Shown in pieces: positions 30,670 to 39,539 of a stretch of DNA of 52,632 nucleotides. Numbering within the stretch: position 1 is the first letter of the stretch; each line of letters opens with the position of its first letter. The notes under the pieces are model-generated. The model was given only the letters and a program-made list of their open reading frames with translations. It made no database searches and was not told the origin of the DNA. Position numbers and translations under genes: made by a program. This DNA is from a virus. The DNA lies in IMG/VR virus record IMGVR_UViG_3300010391_000066, positions 1-52,632 of that record; one strand, 5' to 3'.

Positions 30670-31517
30670 TGACCGAGACGCGCATCATTGCATGGCCAGA
30701 TACGCACGTTCCAGAGGAAGATAAAAAAGCCGTCGATGTTGCCCTTCAAATTAAGAATTGGTATAAACCCCACACCGTTGTCATCCTAGGAGATTTCCTC
30801 GATTGCGCCCCGGTTAGTCATTGGCTAAAGAGTAGAAAGCAACGAAAAACCATGGAGGGGCTTAGATTAGCAAGTGACTTTGAGAAAGGAAATGATCTTC
30901 TAGATAAGATCACATTGGGGATAGAACATCTTATCTATATGGAAGGCAATCATTGTAAGTGGATCAGGGACGCCATTGACACCAACCCCGAGTTTGACGG
31001 CCTAATCAATCTTGAACTTGGGCTTAAGTTCAAGGAGCGCCGTGAGTCAATTAAATTAACTCATCTTGAGTATGGACAATGCACAAACATCGGTAAGTTG
31101 TGGTTCCACCATGGCATCTATACCACCCAATACCACGCCCGTAAGCACGTGGAAGCCTTTGAACGTTCAATAGTGTATGGCCACCTCCACACTGTCCAAA
31201 CTCATGTTAAGGTTAATGCTACTGATGTTAATGATAAACATATAGGAATATGTTTAGGTTGTCTTTGCAAAAAGAATCCAGCTTATGGTGAGAACCAGCC
31301 CAACGCCTGGGTCCACTGCATTGGAGTGGGACTAGTCAGAGCAGATGGAACCTTCAATATAGACCCTATCATCATCAATAACGGCGTAGCAAGCTACGCA
31401 GGTATCACATACCGGGCAAGAGCATGCTCCCCAAAATCAGAAAAGTCATCGTTGATCAAAAAATCCTCCAAGGCTTCAAGCGCAGGGCGCTCCAAGCCTA
31501 CCCCCTTGAACTCTTAG
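30669..31517 (+). CDS. Calcineurin-like metallophosphoesterase, 282 aa
   Basis: Metal-binding motifs in order: WPDTHVP (D-x-H), LGDFLD (GDxxD), EGNHCKW (GNH), WFHHGIY and YGHLHT (GHxH-like), the complete set for a two-metal phosphodiesterase. It could cleave nucleotides, DNA ends or a signalling nucleotide. The last 30 residues are Ser/Lys-rich, low complexity, and overlap the start of the next gene by 94 bp, as if the C-terminus had been extended by loss of an earlier stop. Uncommon in a tail-gene cluster. Confidence 0.8.
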   Translation: MTETRIIAWPDTHVPEEDKKAVDVALQIKNWYKPHTVVILGDFLDCAPVSHWLKSRKQRKTMEGLRLASDFEKGNDLLDKITLGIEHLIYMEGNHCKWIRDAIDTNPEFDGLINLELGLKFKERRESIKLTHLEYGQCTNIGKLWFHHGIYTTQYHARKHVEAFERSIVYGHLHTVQTHVKVNATDVNDKHIGICLGCLCKKNPAYGENQPNAWVHCIGVGLVRADGTFNIDPIIINNGVASYAGITYRARACSPKSEKSSLIKKSSKASSAGRSKPTPLNS

Positions 31518-31861
31518 AGATTATGTCAGGCGATGTTGAAGGATCAACAGCACTGATTCACGCCTTCTTGCCGATTGAGCAAGAGGCAACAGATATGTCC
31601 GTTGATGTGTGTGAGGATTTCGATGGGGTCAAGAAGATTGTGGAGCGCCTTGGGATGAAATTCATTGGTACCATCCACTCTCACACTGAGATAGCAGATA
31701 CCTCCCCCTCCAAGTCAGACAGGGTGAGCGCGATTGAGGATAAGGAGCTGGTGAGTGGAATTGTTGCTATCCATCAATCCTCTGGAAAGAGGAGGAGGTG
31801 CCTAGTAGATTTCTATGCTCCCTCCGACCTTGTAGAGCTTGAGATCACTAGCCCAAAGTAG
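31424..31861 (+). CDS. JAMM/MPN-family metalloprotease, 145 aa
   Basis: GTIHSHTEIADTSPSKSDR is the JAMM zinc motif (H-x-H-x10-D with a Ser in between), and the upstream PLELLEIMSGDVEG supplies the catalytic Glu, so the long start is needed. This family includes phage tail-assembly (lambda K-like) hydrolases and deubiquitinase-like peptidases. The large overlap with the phosphoesterase is unusual. Substrate unknown; virion peptidoglycan or protein-processing roles are plausible. Confidence 0.75.
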   Translation: MLPKIRKVIVDQKILQGFKRRALQAYPLELLEIMSGDVEGSTALIHAFLPIEQEATDMSVDVCEDFDGVKKIVERLGMKFIGTIHSHTEIADTSPSKSDRVSAIEDKELVSGIVAIHQSSGKRRRCLVDFYAPSDLVELEITSPK

Positions 31862-31872
31862 ACTAAAAAGAA

Positions 31873-33837
31873 ATGGCAAACCCCCTAGAACTTTTCTACC
31901 CTAACATTCTGACCCCTAAGCTTAAGATTGACCCTCAGAAGACCCAAGAAGCGATTAGGAGGGCGTATGACTTCATCTACCGTATCCTGCCTCCGGCAGG
32001 ATCAACAGCACCTAGTGCGCTGTTGAATGATCCCAACTTCATTAGTCAATTCACAATCAAGTTAGCCACAGGACAGGTCTTCTTGTCCGGTCAAGAGTTA
32101 ACCTCGACCACCAGCGGATACAGTTGGAACTCTCACTCTTTGACGTATAAGGGAGTCCGCTACACCATTGCTGCTGGGGGTCCATCTACTCTTAAGTGGT
32201 TGTATTGGGCAATTGCCTCACCAACTGTCTATAAGACCTCCAGCACCTTCCCATCCCTTGGGAAAGATGATTTCCTGATCGCCGTCTTTGATAGCGCCAC
32301 CGGCACCACCTTTGAGTTCTGGCAAGCCCATGCCCTCCCCTTCCAATTCATCACCACCGCGATGATCGAGGATGCTGCTATCACCAGTGCCAAGATTCAG
32401 AGTATCACTGCAGATCAAATCACAACCGGCACCCTCGCCGCCTCCGTCACTGTTACTCTCACTCGTAGTGATACAGTACCAGCTAAGTTGATTTGGGAAT
32501 CAACAGGACAAATGTATGCTAGTGTAGCTAGTACATCCTTTAATCTGTTACCAATAACCGACCATACAGGACGTTTTAAATTTGGAGACATTGGTATCCC
32601 ACTAAGATGGAATACAATCAACTTAGAGGCAGATGCTATCACTCTCATAGCAAACAATGCTAGTTTTGATCAACGCCTTGTGATGGGAGATGCAACCAAT
32701 CCATTTTCATTCTATACTAACAACACCACTAGCCTAAGGCTTATATTAACCACAACAGCAATGTTCCCCTTCCCATCCCCAGACTATGTTCTTGATTTGG
32801 GAAGAAGCACTGAGAAATTTAGAAATCTCTGGCTTAAGGGTGATATCAATGTCAACGGCACTGCTGGCAGTCTTCTCGTAACAGACACCACCAAGGACCA
32901 AGTCAGTATAGGCAACGCCGCTGTTGACCAATACCGCAAACTCTACATCAACCAAACCACCTCTGACACCAACGCGGCCAACGCTCACAACTCTATAGAA
33001 GCCTCCACCACCCTCACCGCCACCATCAACAATTCTATTGTAGCCTCTGGCATTAGCAGTTTTTGTAGAGCGAATTCCAGTGTTACCTATAGTGGTCAAC
33101 TTACTGGACTAAGTGGAATAGCCTACACTCTTCTTCAACCCGCCGATGCCGCTGTCAATGTTAATCAACTTGTTGGCACGGATGGGCGTATCACTGTTTA
33201 TGGCGGCGGCACCGTCACCACAGGTATTGTTCTTAAGGCGGACGGATGCAACATTAGCGGCACTGGCGTCATTACCAATGCCTATGGCATGTATGTGGTA
33301 AACCCTACCGTTGCCGGTGGGGGTAGTATCACCACATTGGTTGGGCTAAAACTAGAATCGATGGCGGCGGGTGGAACCAATTGGGCTATCCAATCGGAAG
33401 GGGGCCAATCTTACCATGTTGGACGAATGCTATTTGGTCTTACATCTACCGATGTAAGTGGGACAGCGATGGTTGCAAGCGGCTCTATTGCAATTGCATC
33501 GGCAACCACTAATGCATCAGTAGGGTCTTTTGGCGGACTTGGTTCTGGAGTAGTTGATTTTGGAGCTGGAAAGACTGGTTCTGGGGCTTTCCTGCCTATT
33601 ACCTTTACTACTAGCGGTAATGAACAACTTCGTATAGGTTTAGACGGTTGGTTGAAGCGCAGGGAAATTACTGCTAATCCTGTAGCTGGGGATCTTGCAT
33701 CCTTAGCTTCCTGTGCCACTTATATGAAAGCGGATAAATTTGTCATTGCCTACAATAATGGTGGAACTGTAACCTACATCTCCATCCCCATGGATGGCTC
33801 CACCACCACTTGGACCCACAACACTACCGCACCCTAG
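31873..33837 (+). CDS. Tail fibre protein, 654 aa
   Basis: AAAAAGAA precedes the ATG. The N-terminal 150 residues form an attachment-like domain (PLELFYPNILTPKL, then KLATGQVFLSGQEL). The middle has AAITSAKIQSITADQITTGT, a triple-stranded segment seen in trimeric fibres, and the C-terminal third is Gly/Ala/Thr-rich with FRNLWLKGDINVNG. Likely the receptor-binding fibre. A hairpin and a promoter follow. Confidence 0.7.
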   Translation: MANPLELFYPNILTPKLKIDPQKTQEAIRRAYDFIYRILPPAGSTAPSALLNDPNFISQFTIKLATGQVFLSGQELTSTTSGYSWNSHSLTYKGVRYTIAAGGPSTLKWLYWAIASPTVYKTSSTFPSLGKDDFLIAVFDSATGTTFEFWQAHALPFQFITTAMIEDAAITSAKIQSITADQITTGTLAASVTVTLTRSDTVPAKLIWESTGQMYASVASTSFNLLPITDHTGRFKFGDIGIPLRWNTINLEADAITLIANNASFDQRLVMGDATNPFSFYTNNTTSLRLILTTTAMFPFPSPDYVLDLGRSTEKFRNLWLKGDINVNGTAGSLLVTDTTKDQVSIGNAAVDQYRKLYINQTTSDTNAANAHNSIEASTTLTATINNSIVASGISSFCRANSSVTYSGQLTGLSGIAYTLLQPADAAVNVNQLVGTDGRITVYGGGTVTTGIVLKADGCNISGTGVITNAYGMYVVNPTVAGGGSITTLVGLKLESMAAGGTNWAIQSEGGQSYHVGRMLFGLTSTDVSGTAMVASGSIAIASATTNASVGSFGGLGSGVVDFGAGKTGSGAFLPITFTTSGNEQLRIGLDGWLKRREITANPVAGDLASLASCATYMKADKFVIAYNNGGTVTYISIPMDGSTTTWTHNTTAP

Positions 33838-33846
33838 CCTATACGT

Positions 33847-33869
33847 TTGAGTCCATATGGTGGACTCAA
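33847..33869 (+). terminator. Hairpin after the tail fibre
   Basis: TTGAGTCCA, 5-nt loop, TGGACTCAA: perfect 9-bp stem 10 nt after the stop. Its arms share the GGACTCA core of hairpin family C found at 39291, 39657 and 49150. It lies just before a new promoter, fitting a transcription boundary, though only TTATCATT follows rather than a U-run. Confidence 0.5.
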
Positions 33870-33875
33870 TTATCA

Positions 33876-33904
33876 TTGCCTGTACCGCTAGAAAGTGTTA
33901 CAAT
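33876..33904 (+). promoter_or_regulatory. Promoter for the ejection and lysis genes
   Basis: TTGCCT (33876-33881), 17-nt spacer, TACAAT (33899-33904) with TG one base upstream (extended -10). About 56 nt of leader to the ATG at 33968, which has AGAAGGATAG as ribosome site. Confidence 0.5.
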
Positions 33905-33967
33905 ATACCAAGACGACACCATTCAATTCCGCCTGCCAATATAACATAACCCAGAAGGATAGATATT

Positions 33968-34681
33968 ATGATTCCCTTTATTGTCCCAGCTCTCATAGCA
34001 GCCTTTGGTGGCCTGGGAGCCGCTAAGATCAGCAGCAGCGCATCCAGTGGCACCGCTAAGAGCATATCCGCCCAACAACTCCAGATGGCTCGTGAAGCCC
34101 AAGCCCGCACCCGTCCCGCCTACGACCAAGCCTATGACTACTACTCCAAGATTCTGAGCGGCGAGCCTGGAGCCATGATGAAGTCCTTGGGTCCAGAGAT
34201 ATCCTTCTCCAACGAACAATATGCCGCCGCCCGCAAGAATTTGATGGAGCAGAGCTATGGCCGCTCTGGGGGGTTGGACAGGGCATATGATATGTTGGCT
34301 GGGCGTCAAGCCTCTGACGTGACTGGTATGTATGGGCGCTTACGTCCCCAAGCCGCAGCCGCTCTCTCAAGTCTCGCCTCTGGCGATCAGAGAGCCTCCC
34401 TCAGCGCCCTAGCTGATGCCAATCAGAGTGTAGCTCAACAGAATGTGTTGAGTCAGACAAAAAGCGACATCCTAGGAGCACTGCTAGCCAGGATTTTTGA
34501 TCCTAGTGCCTGGAGTAAGTTTTATTCAAAAACCCCATCCCTAACCCCCTCAGGACAGGGGCGAACTCCACTTGACATGAGATCCTTTATTCCCCCAGCT
34601 GTTAACCCCAGCAGCGGAGTCACTTATGGTAATCTTCTCCCCTATGCAGGCAACCCCCAAACTTCAATATTTCCATATTAA
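33968..34681 (+). CDS. Ejection-type internal virion protein, 237 aa
   Basis: Starts with a membrane-active-looking N-terminus, MIPFIVPALIAAFGGLGAAK, followed by a Ser/Ala-rich helical body (SAQQLQMAREAQARTRPAYD). Position before two large proteins and a lysis cassette matches the small member of podovirus ejection proteins (P22 gp7 or T7 gp14-like role). Not identified by homology. Confidence 0.6.
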   Translation: MIPFIVPALIAAFGGLGAAKISSSASSGTAKSISAQQLQMAREAQARTRPAYDQAYDYYSKILSGEPGAMMKSLGPEISFSNEQYAAARKNLMEQSYGRSGGLDRAYDMLAGRQASDVTGMYGRLRPQAAAALSSLASGDQRASLSALADANQSVAQQNVLSQTKSDILGALLARIFDPSAWSKFYSKTPSLTPSGQGRTPLDMRSFIPPAVNPSSGVTYGNLLPYAGNPQTSIFPY

Positions 34682-34693
34682 GCAGGTTTAAAA

Positions 34694-36409
34694 ATGCCAA
34701 ACGCCTTCGACATCCTTGGCGGCTTCATGAGTGAGGCCAAAACAATGAGAGGTGAGAAGTTAGCGAAGGAGCACGAAACCTTCGCCAGCCAGATGGCCAT
34801 CCTCACTGGGTGGGCTAACAACGAAAAGCTCCAACCCCAAATCCGTGAAAACGCTATGAAGTTGATCATGGACCTCAACCTGGAGACTCATGGCTACAAG
34901 CGAAGTGGATCTTCTAATCCACTTCGGAAGGTGATGGATCAGTTAGTTGGCCCAACCCCTTCAGAAGGGGTTGATCTCAGCTCAGTCTTCAAGGGTGTTG
35001 GAGGTGGAGGCCCTCCACAGATTGGGGTAGGGAGTGGGAATAGCACCACCCAAGTGGGTGCAACTGCACCCACTCAGTCAATGGAGATGGGACCTGGGGT
35101 GGCTACCGCTCAGTATGGCTTGAGCCCAGTCCCCCAGGGTGATGGGATCTTCATTGATGAAGTCCAGCAGAAGAGGGAGGAGTTAGGTTGGCAGTTGGGG
35201 CGGGATATGGGCCTCGCCAAGATGGAAGAGAAGAGAAGAGCTGCTGAAGCTGAGCAGGGACATCAATATAGGATGGAAGAGACAGCTGGTACAACAAAGC
35301 GAACAGCCGTTGCTGGAACTACCCCCGGCAGCTCCCTCCTCAACTCCATGAAAGTGGATTCCACAAATACGCCCATTGACCCAAATATTCAATATCATAT
35401 AAAAACTTCACCAAATGGAGACATCACAGATGCTTACCCAGCAAGCACAAGCGGCTTAACTTATGGATGGAGCCCAGATGCGGAATCAGAGACGGGCTAC
35501 AGCAAAATTGGTACTGACCCTAATGGTGTAATTAGGAGCGTTACAAAAGATCTTGAACCAGGCACCTACATCAGAGGCTCCATTACGGAAAGCACAGCTC
35601 CCATTTTCCTGCGCCAACCAGATGGCAGCTTCATCAAAATCTATAACACCCGCACCACCACACGCACAACAGCTGGAAGAGGACTCCAAGCTATTCCAAC
35701 CAAACAACAAGGACAGCTCCCACAAGAGGGAGGAAAGTTAACAAGAGAACAAGCCACAGCCATTGGCCCAGCGCCCACACGGCGGACCCCAGAGGGGTTT
35801 GAGATCATTGGTGGAGGCCTGATCACTCCCCAACTCAAAGTACGGATGGTGGCAGCTAAAACCAATTTTGACCTAACAGAGCAGCGCATTGATAAGGTTC
35901 TAGAGAATGCTGAGGTGGTCAATGACCTAAAAAATAGAGGCATCATTGCAACAACCCTCACCGCCGCCAACACCGGACCTGGTAAATTTACTCAAGGTCT
36001 CATTCTCCAAAATGCATCCCCAAAGCTAAGAGATTACATCTTGGAGTTAAGAAATTTGAGAGATGATATCTTTGGAATGCGCCAATTCCTGGGCAACCAA
36101 CCCGTCCGCTCGGACTCCCAAGTCAAATTGCTTCTTGCTCAAGTCCCAGACGAAAGCGCCCCAGACGCAGATTGGGTCCGCCAAGCTCTAGCCACTTACC
36201 GCTTCACCGTATCCATCCTCCGTAAACAAGTGGACTCTATCCTAAAAGGTGGATATGTGGACGACCAAGATGGGATGCTCTTCAGCGCCGAGGACGCTCA
36301 ATCCTCCATCAACCAAAATTTTGGACCCCCAGAGTGGAGATCCGTCAAAGGTGAAAGACTTTTGGTGCATCAAAACAAAAGCACAGGTAAGTATGAGGAG
36401 ATGAGGTAA
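34694..36409 (+). CDS. Internal virion/ejection protein, 571 aa
   Basis: Helical N-terminus (MSEAKTMRGEKLAKEHETFA), then a Gly/Pro/Thr-rich linker, a central beta part and a helical C-terminal domain (LRNLRDDIFGMRQFLGNQPV; ELRNL..DIFGMRQF). Second of three ejection-type proteins. Contains three close perfect hairpins (34901, 34953, 35053), all near the Gly-rich linker. Stop joins the next gene by TAATG. Confidence 0.6.
   Translation: MPNAFDILGGFMSEAKTMRGEKLAKEHETFASQMAILTGWANNEKLQPQIRENAMKLIMDLNLETHGYKRSGSSNPLRKVMDQLVGPTPSEGVDLSSVFKGVGGGGPPQIGVGSGNSTTQVGATAPTQSMEMGPGVATAQYGLSPVPQGDGIFIDEVQQKREELGWQLGRDMGLAKMEEKRRAAEAEQGHQYRMEETAGTTKRTAVAGTTPGSSLLNSMKVDSTNTPIDPNIQYHIKTSPNGDITDAYPASTSGLTYGWSPDAESETGYSKIGTDPNGVIRSVTKDLEPGTYIRGSITESTAPIFLRQPDGSFIKIYNTRTTTRTTAGRGLQAIPTKQQGQLPQEGGKLTREQATAIGPAPTRRTPEGFEIIGGGLITPQLKVRMVAAKTNFDLTEQRIDKVLENAEVVNDLKNRGIIATTLTAANTGPGKFTQGLILQNASPKLRDYILELRNLRDDIFGMRQFLGNQPVRSDSQVKLLLAQVPDESAPDADWVRQALATYRFTVSILRKQVDSILKGGYVDDQDGMLFSAEDAQSSINQNFGPPEWRSVKGERLLVHQNKSTGKYEEMR
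34953..34973. repeat. Hairpin, family B copy 1
   Basis: CAACCCCTT, loop CAG, AAGGGGTTG inside coding sequence. The same stem with loop CTG recurs at 49976-49996 in a minus-strand nuclease gene, so an identical palindrome occupies two unrelated genes in different transcription units. Confidence 0.65.
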
Positions 36410-38337
36410 TGCCTCAAAAAACCAGAACTCCTAGAGTCTTTGATGAGTCGGAGTTTGATACTCAACCCCTCCCGCCCCCGGCTAGCGCAAGTGGGATGAA
36501 AGGAACACCATCCGCCACTGGCACTACAGCTCCCATCTCCCCACCCCCCATCCTAACCCGCCTCGTTGATTTTGGGGGTGACATCGCAGGCAGCGTGGCT
36601 AGGGGCGCTTACGGATTTGGGGTTAATATCATCAAGGGAGCGGCTAAAGAAGCCACTAAACGAGTCATCAGCGGCGGGAAGATGATTGAATCCATCCCTG
36701 GAGTTGGCCCAGCCCTGCGCGACATGCCCTCCTTCACCTATAAAGGAAATCTAGAGGCTGAGGGATTTGGTCAAAAGGTTGGCCAGTTTGGTGAACAAGC
36801 CCTAGAGTACTATATTCCCAGCGGCGTCGTTGGTCAATTAGAGCGCTCCGCCGAGGGTGTGGTGAAGGGTCTCACCATGATTGGCCCCAAGCTCAAGACA
36901 GCTCTCAATATTACAGCTAGGGGAGCAACAGAGGGCACGGCAGCGGGTCTGGTGAGTGCCACTCAAGGAGGCACCACCGCTGACGCCGAGGCTATGGGAA
37001 CCATGGTTGCCCTCACAGAGCCCATTCGCTATATGCTTGCAGAGTCAACCGCCCCCAGATGGATTCAATCCCTCCTCAAAAGAAGAGGAGCATCTGATAA
37101 GACAGTGCAGTTTGGTAAGGACCCCATAGGAGGGGTCCTTAGGGAAAAGGTTTCCGCCCCCACCATTGGAGGATTAGTTGAAAAGATTGAGAATAAGATC
37201 ACTGAATTAACCAAAGACCAACTAGATCCTCTTCTCAAATCTAATTACGCTCAATCACAGAAGATTGATGCCATTACCGCTTTCCTTAATCCCATCCTTG
37301 AAGCAACCAATTCAGCAAATAAAGAAGGAAATACCGCGCTTGCAAAGCGTCTTGCGGTGTACGCGCAAGCAAAAGTTGAACAGATATACGACATCAATAA
37401 GGCTGGCCTACTCACCCCTTGGGAAATGCAACAACTCAAAAGAGAAGTTGGTCATTCCATGACTTGGAATGAGTATGACACCATAGAAAGGACTCTAGAT
37501 CAGGTCCGCTACAAAGTATATTTTAGTTTTGATAATGCCATCGACCATGTCATCCCCCCAGCTAAAGAGATCAATGAGCGGATCTCCAGCCTCATTGGAG
37601 CCTCTGGACGAGCTAAGATGAAGTTTGAAGAATTTCAAAATTCACCATTACTTAAAGGGACAGGCTTAGCGGAGAAAGCTCTTCTTGCTCCTCTCTCCCT
37701 AGTGGAGAGTGTTATAGGCAAACCAGGAAGCGTGGAGACAACGGCAAAAACATATGGAACCCGCTTTATGAGAGCCCTCCACCCCACCTATTACCCCGAG
37801 CCGGGAGCACTACCTAGCATCCCCCTTAGGGAGCCTGGTGGTGGAGCCCCAGGTCATTGGTACTGGACTCCACAACCCCCAGCCGGCGGGTCTGGGTTAG
37901 CTACTGGGGAAGGAAGGACAGGAGGTTGGGTCTTCAAACAACCCCAATTAGCTCAAGGTACTCGTCTTCAACTTGGCCCAGGGCCTGAGCGCGGTGCTTT
38001 TGAAGGAGAAGCGCCAATCAAAGGATACTTCCAACTCACTCCAGAGGAAGCACAACTCCTCCTCCAATCAGGCCCAGTTCGAAAGGCACTGCAAGCTGGC
38101 CCCCCTCCACCAAAACAACTTCAAGCTGGGCCTGCCTTATCCCTGCCAGAAGGACAAGGTATTATACCTCGTGGAGCTAATCTAGGAGAGCCAGGACCAC
38201 TTCCTCCAAGAAGAGAAGCCACCATCACACCCACAAGTACCAAAACCAAAACCGTTAAAGCAAAAATACGCAAACAACCTCCATCATCCAAGGTAGTCCA
38301 CTCACCTGCCGCAAGAAAACTGCTCCCACTACCTTAA
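36409..38337 (+). CDS. Large internal virion/ejection protein, 642 aa
   Basis: Begins with a basic/Pro-rich segment, then amphipathic helices (GAYGFGVNIIKGAAKEATKR), and ends with a 200-residue Pro/Gly-rich, later Lys/Thr-rich tail. No enzyme motif is recognised. Length, helical content and location between another ejection protein and the holin fit the largest ejection protein of a podovirus. Contains the 10-bp hairpin at 37116. Confidence 0.6.
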   Translation: MPQKTRTPRVFDESEFDTQPLPPPASASGMKGTPSATGTTAPISPPPILTRLVDFGGDIAGSVARGAYGFGVNIIKGAAKEATKRVISGGKMIESIPGVGPALRDMPSFTYKGNLEAEGFGQKVGQFGEQALEYYIPSGVVGQLERSAEGVVKGLTMIGPKLKTALNITARGATEGTAAGLVSATQGGTTADAEAMGTMVALTEPIRYMLAESTAPRWIQSLLKRRGASDKTVQFGKDPIGGVLREKVSAPTIGGLVEKIENKITELTKDQLDPLLKSNYAQSQKIDAITAFLNPILEATNSANKEGNTALAKRLAVYAQAKVEQIYDINKAGLLTPWEMQQLKREVGHSMTWNEYDTIERTLDQVRYKVYFSFDNAIDHVIPPAKEINERISSLIGASGRAKMKFEEFQNSPLLKGTGLAEKALLAPLSLVESVIGKPGSVETTAKTYGTRFMRALHPTYYPEPGALPSIPLREPGGGAPGHWYWTPQPPAGGSGLATGEGRTGGWVFKQPQLAQGTRLQLGPGPERGAFEGEAPIKGYFQLTPEEAQLLLQSGPVRKALQAGPPPPKQLQAGPALSLPEGQGIIPRGANLGEPGPLPPRREATITPTSTKTKTVKAKIRKQPPSSKVVHSPAARKLLPLP

Positions 38338-38349
38338 TAAAGAAGATAG

Positions 38350-38703
38350 ATGGACATCAACTACCTCTCCCAACTCGGCGTCGCTGGCATCCTCATCGTC
38401 CTTATCCTCCAACTTTTTCTTCAGCAACTCCTTCCCTTCCTCAGAAGCCTCATCCCAATCAAAGGAGCTAATGGATTAAATGGGAGCGGTACCACTAAGG
38501 CGGCTGGCTCCCAATCTGTTGAGTTCTGGCAACACTCCCATCGGGAGACCCTGAAGATGATCATGAATCCTGAATTGGTGGCGATGAAGGATGACCTAAA
38601 GGATATCAATGCAGCAATGAGAGACATTAACACTACAAATCAAGATATCAGAGTGGCGATGATGGAACTCGTTACCTTAACTAAGTTGAATAAACCTTTA
38701 TGA
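38350..38703 (+). CDS. Holin-like membrane protein, 117 aa
   Basis: One transmembrane helix near the N-terminus (GVAGILIVLILQLFLQQLLP), then a long cytoplasmic-type part with a coiled coil (DLKDINAAMRDINTTNQDIR). Located directly before the endolysin region, matching a single-span holin or spanin-type protein. AGAAGATAG precedes the ATG. Overlaps the next gene by ATGA. Confidence 0.6.
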   Translation: MDINYLSQLGVAGILIVLILQLFLQQLLPFLRSLIPIKGANGLNGSGTTKAAGSQSVEFWQHSHRETLKMIMNPELVAMKDDLKDINAAMRDINTTNQDIRVAMMELVTLTKLNKPL

Positions 38704-38981
38704 ACAGCCATAAACAATCCTCCACCGTGAGTGGTATTCCAGTATCCATCGAGCTTGACACAGACGGGTTATACGTCGTTGCAGACGAGATTTTCCACAT
38801 CTACGGCGTGGGGGCCACTCAAGCAGCAGCAATCAAGGACTATGAAGTTTCTCTTACCGACTACCATGGACTACTCACAAACATGTCAATCTACAACCCA
38901 ACCGCAAGACCACTCCTTGAGAAGCTAACCCATCTGATGAACTCACCAGAGGTGGACTTGCATAGCAAGTCCAAGAGGTGA
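38700..38981 (+). CDS. HicB-like small protein, 93 aa
   Basis: VSIELDTDGLYVVADEIFHI and YGVGATQAAAIKDYEVSLTDY have the D-G-Y-V...G.G.T...A..D layout of HicB-type antitoxin partial RNase H folds. No HicA toxin is beside it. It sits between holin and endolysin, where a small regulatory or structural role is possible. The last codons lie inside a nested hairpin that also covers the endolysin start. Confidence 0.5.
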   Translation: MNSHKQSSTVSGIPVSIELDTDGLYVVADEIFHIYGVGATQAAAIKDYEVSLTDYHGLLTNMSIYNPTARPLLEKLTHLMNSPEVDLHSKSKR

Positions 38982-38986
38982 GTTCA
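38938..38986. repeat. Nested double hairpin across the HicB-like stop and endolysin start
   Basis: Outer arms TGAACTCACC (38938-38947) and GGTGAGTTCA (38977-38986) are perfectly complementary over 10 bp. Inside them is a second perfect 9-bp hairpin, TGGACTTGC-ATA-GCAAGTCCA (38953-38973). The structure includes the ribosome-binding zone (AGAGGTGAG) and the first base of the endolysin start codon, so it could control lysis timing. Confidence 0.65.
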
Positions 38987-39315
38987 TGATCCTCATCAAA
39001 GATAACTGCAAATTCAAAAAGTTCCACCCCGCCATGATCAAGGTCCTCATCGCGGTTGAAGAGGTGTGGAGAGATCTCAAAGTGAACCCCACTTTGACAT
39101 CAGCCAACGATGGCACTCACATTCCCAACAGCTTCCACTACTCAGATCGTGCCTACGATCTGAGGGTTAAGAACATCCCCCGCTCCAAATGGATGGATGT
39201 TAGGGATAGGCTTGCTGCCATCCTCGGCAACAACTATGATGTGATCCTTGAGAACTCCGATACCCCCAACGCTCACATCCACATTGAGCTGGACTCATCA
39301 CATGAGTCCAGATGA
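38986..39315 (+). CDS. Endolysin, M15-type peptidoglycan peptidase, 109 aa
   Basis: SANDGTHIPNSFHYSDRAYD and later NAHIHIELD give the zinc ligands H, D and H of the M15 D-Ala-D-Ala/VanY-like peptidase family (SxHxxGxAxDL and HxH). Size is near the minimal catalytic domain, with no cell-wall-binding domain. It follows the holin-like gene, completing the lysis cassette. GTGAGTTC precedes the ATG. A perfect hairpin lies at 39141 and another over its 3' end. Confidence 0.75.
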   Translation: MILIKDNCKFKKFHPAMIKVLIAVEEVWRDLKVNPTLTSANDGTHIPNSFHYSDRAYDLRVKNIPRSKWMDVRDRLAAILGNNYDVILENSDTPNAHIHIELDSSHESR

Positions 39316-39331
39316 GTCCAGATGAGTCCAG
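39302..39331. repeat. Three tandem ATGAGTCCAG repeats at the convergence of both arms
   Basis: The 10-bp unit ATGAGTCCAG is repeated three times without error at the end of the endolysin gene; the first copy is also the 3' arm of hairpin 39290-39310 (TGGACTCAT-CAC-ATGAGTCCA). The unit shares its core with hairpins at 39657 and 49149. It marks the switch from plus- to minus-strand genes. Confidence 0.8.
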
Positions 39332-39490
39332 TTAGGGAGCCCTATCCACATATGCCATTAGGTTTTCATAGACATCCCACCCCAAGTAAATAATCTCCGT
39401 CACACCCAACCCATCTGTAACTGTCAACTTCACCCCTCTCTCCTCATCCACCTCGCAATAAACTCCATCCCCCAAATACTCTCTATTCAT
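39332..39490 (-). CDS. Small conserved-type phage protein, 52 aa
   Basis: GGAGGAAAAG lies directly upstream of the ATG. MNREYLGDGVYCEVDEERGV and ITEIIYLGWDVYENLMAYVD-like ends match a small protein pattern (..DGVY...D....L......I.L...V...L..YV) that is widespread in phages and plasmids. Last gene of the minus-strand arm, converging on the endolysin. Function unknown. Confidence 0.65.
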   Translation of the reverse strand: MNREYLGDGVYCEVDEERGVKLTVTDGLGVTEIIYLGWDVYENLMAYVDRAP

Positions 39491-39539
39491 CTTTTCCTCC
39501 TAACCAATTCCTCAGATTCAACCCCACAACAAAAGATAG

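Noticed and set aside
30429-30773. Pro-rich minus-strand frame over the Gly-rich tail of the nozzle-like protein
   Set aside because: Poly-Pro is the antisense image of the poly-Gly tail.
33968-38337. Tape-measure protein
   Set aside because: The three proteins lack the long uniform coiled coil and tail-gene surroundings; their order before the lysis genes fits ejection proteins.
39302-39331. Phage attachment (att) site
   Set aside because: No integrase gene is present and the repeats lie at a transcription convergence, not beside a tRNA or integrase.
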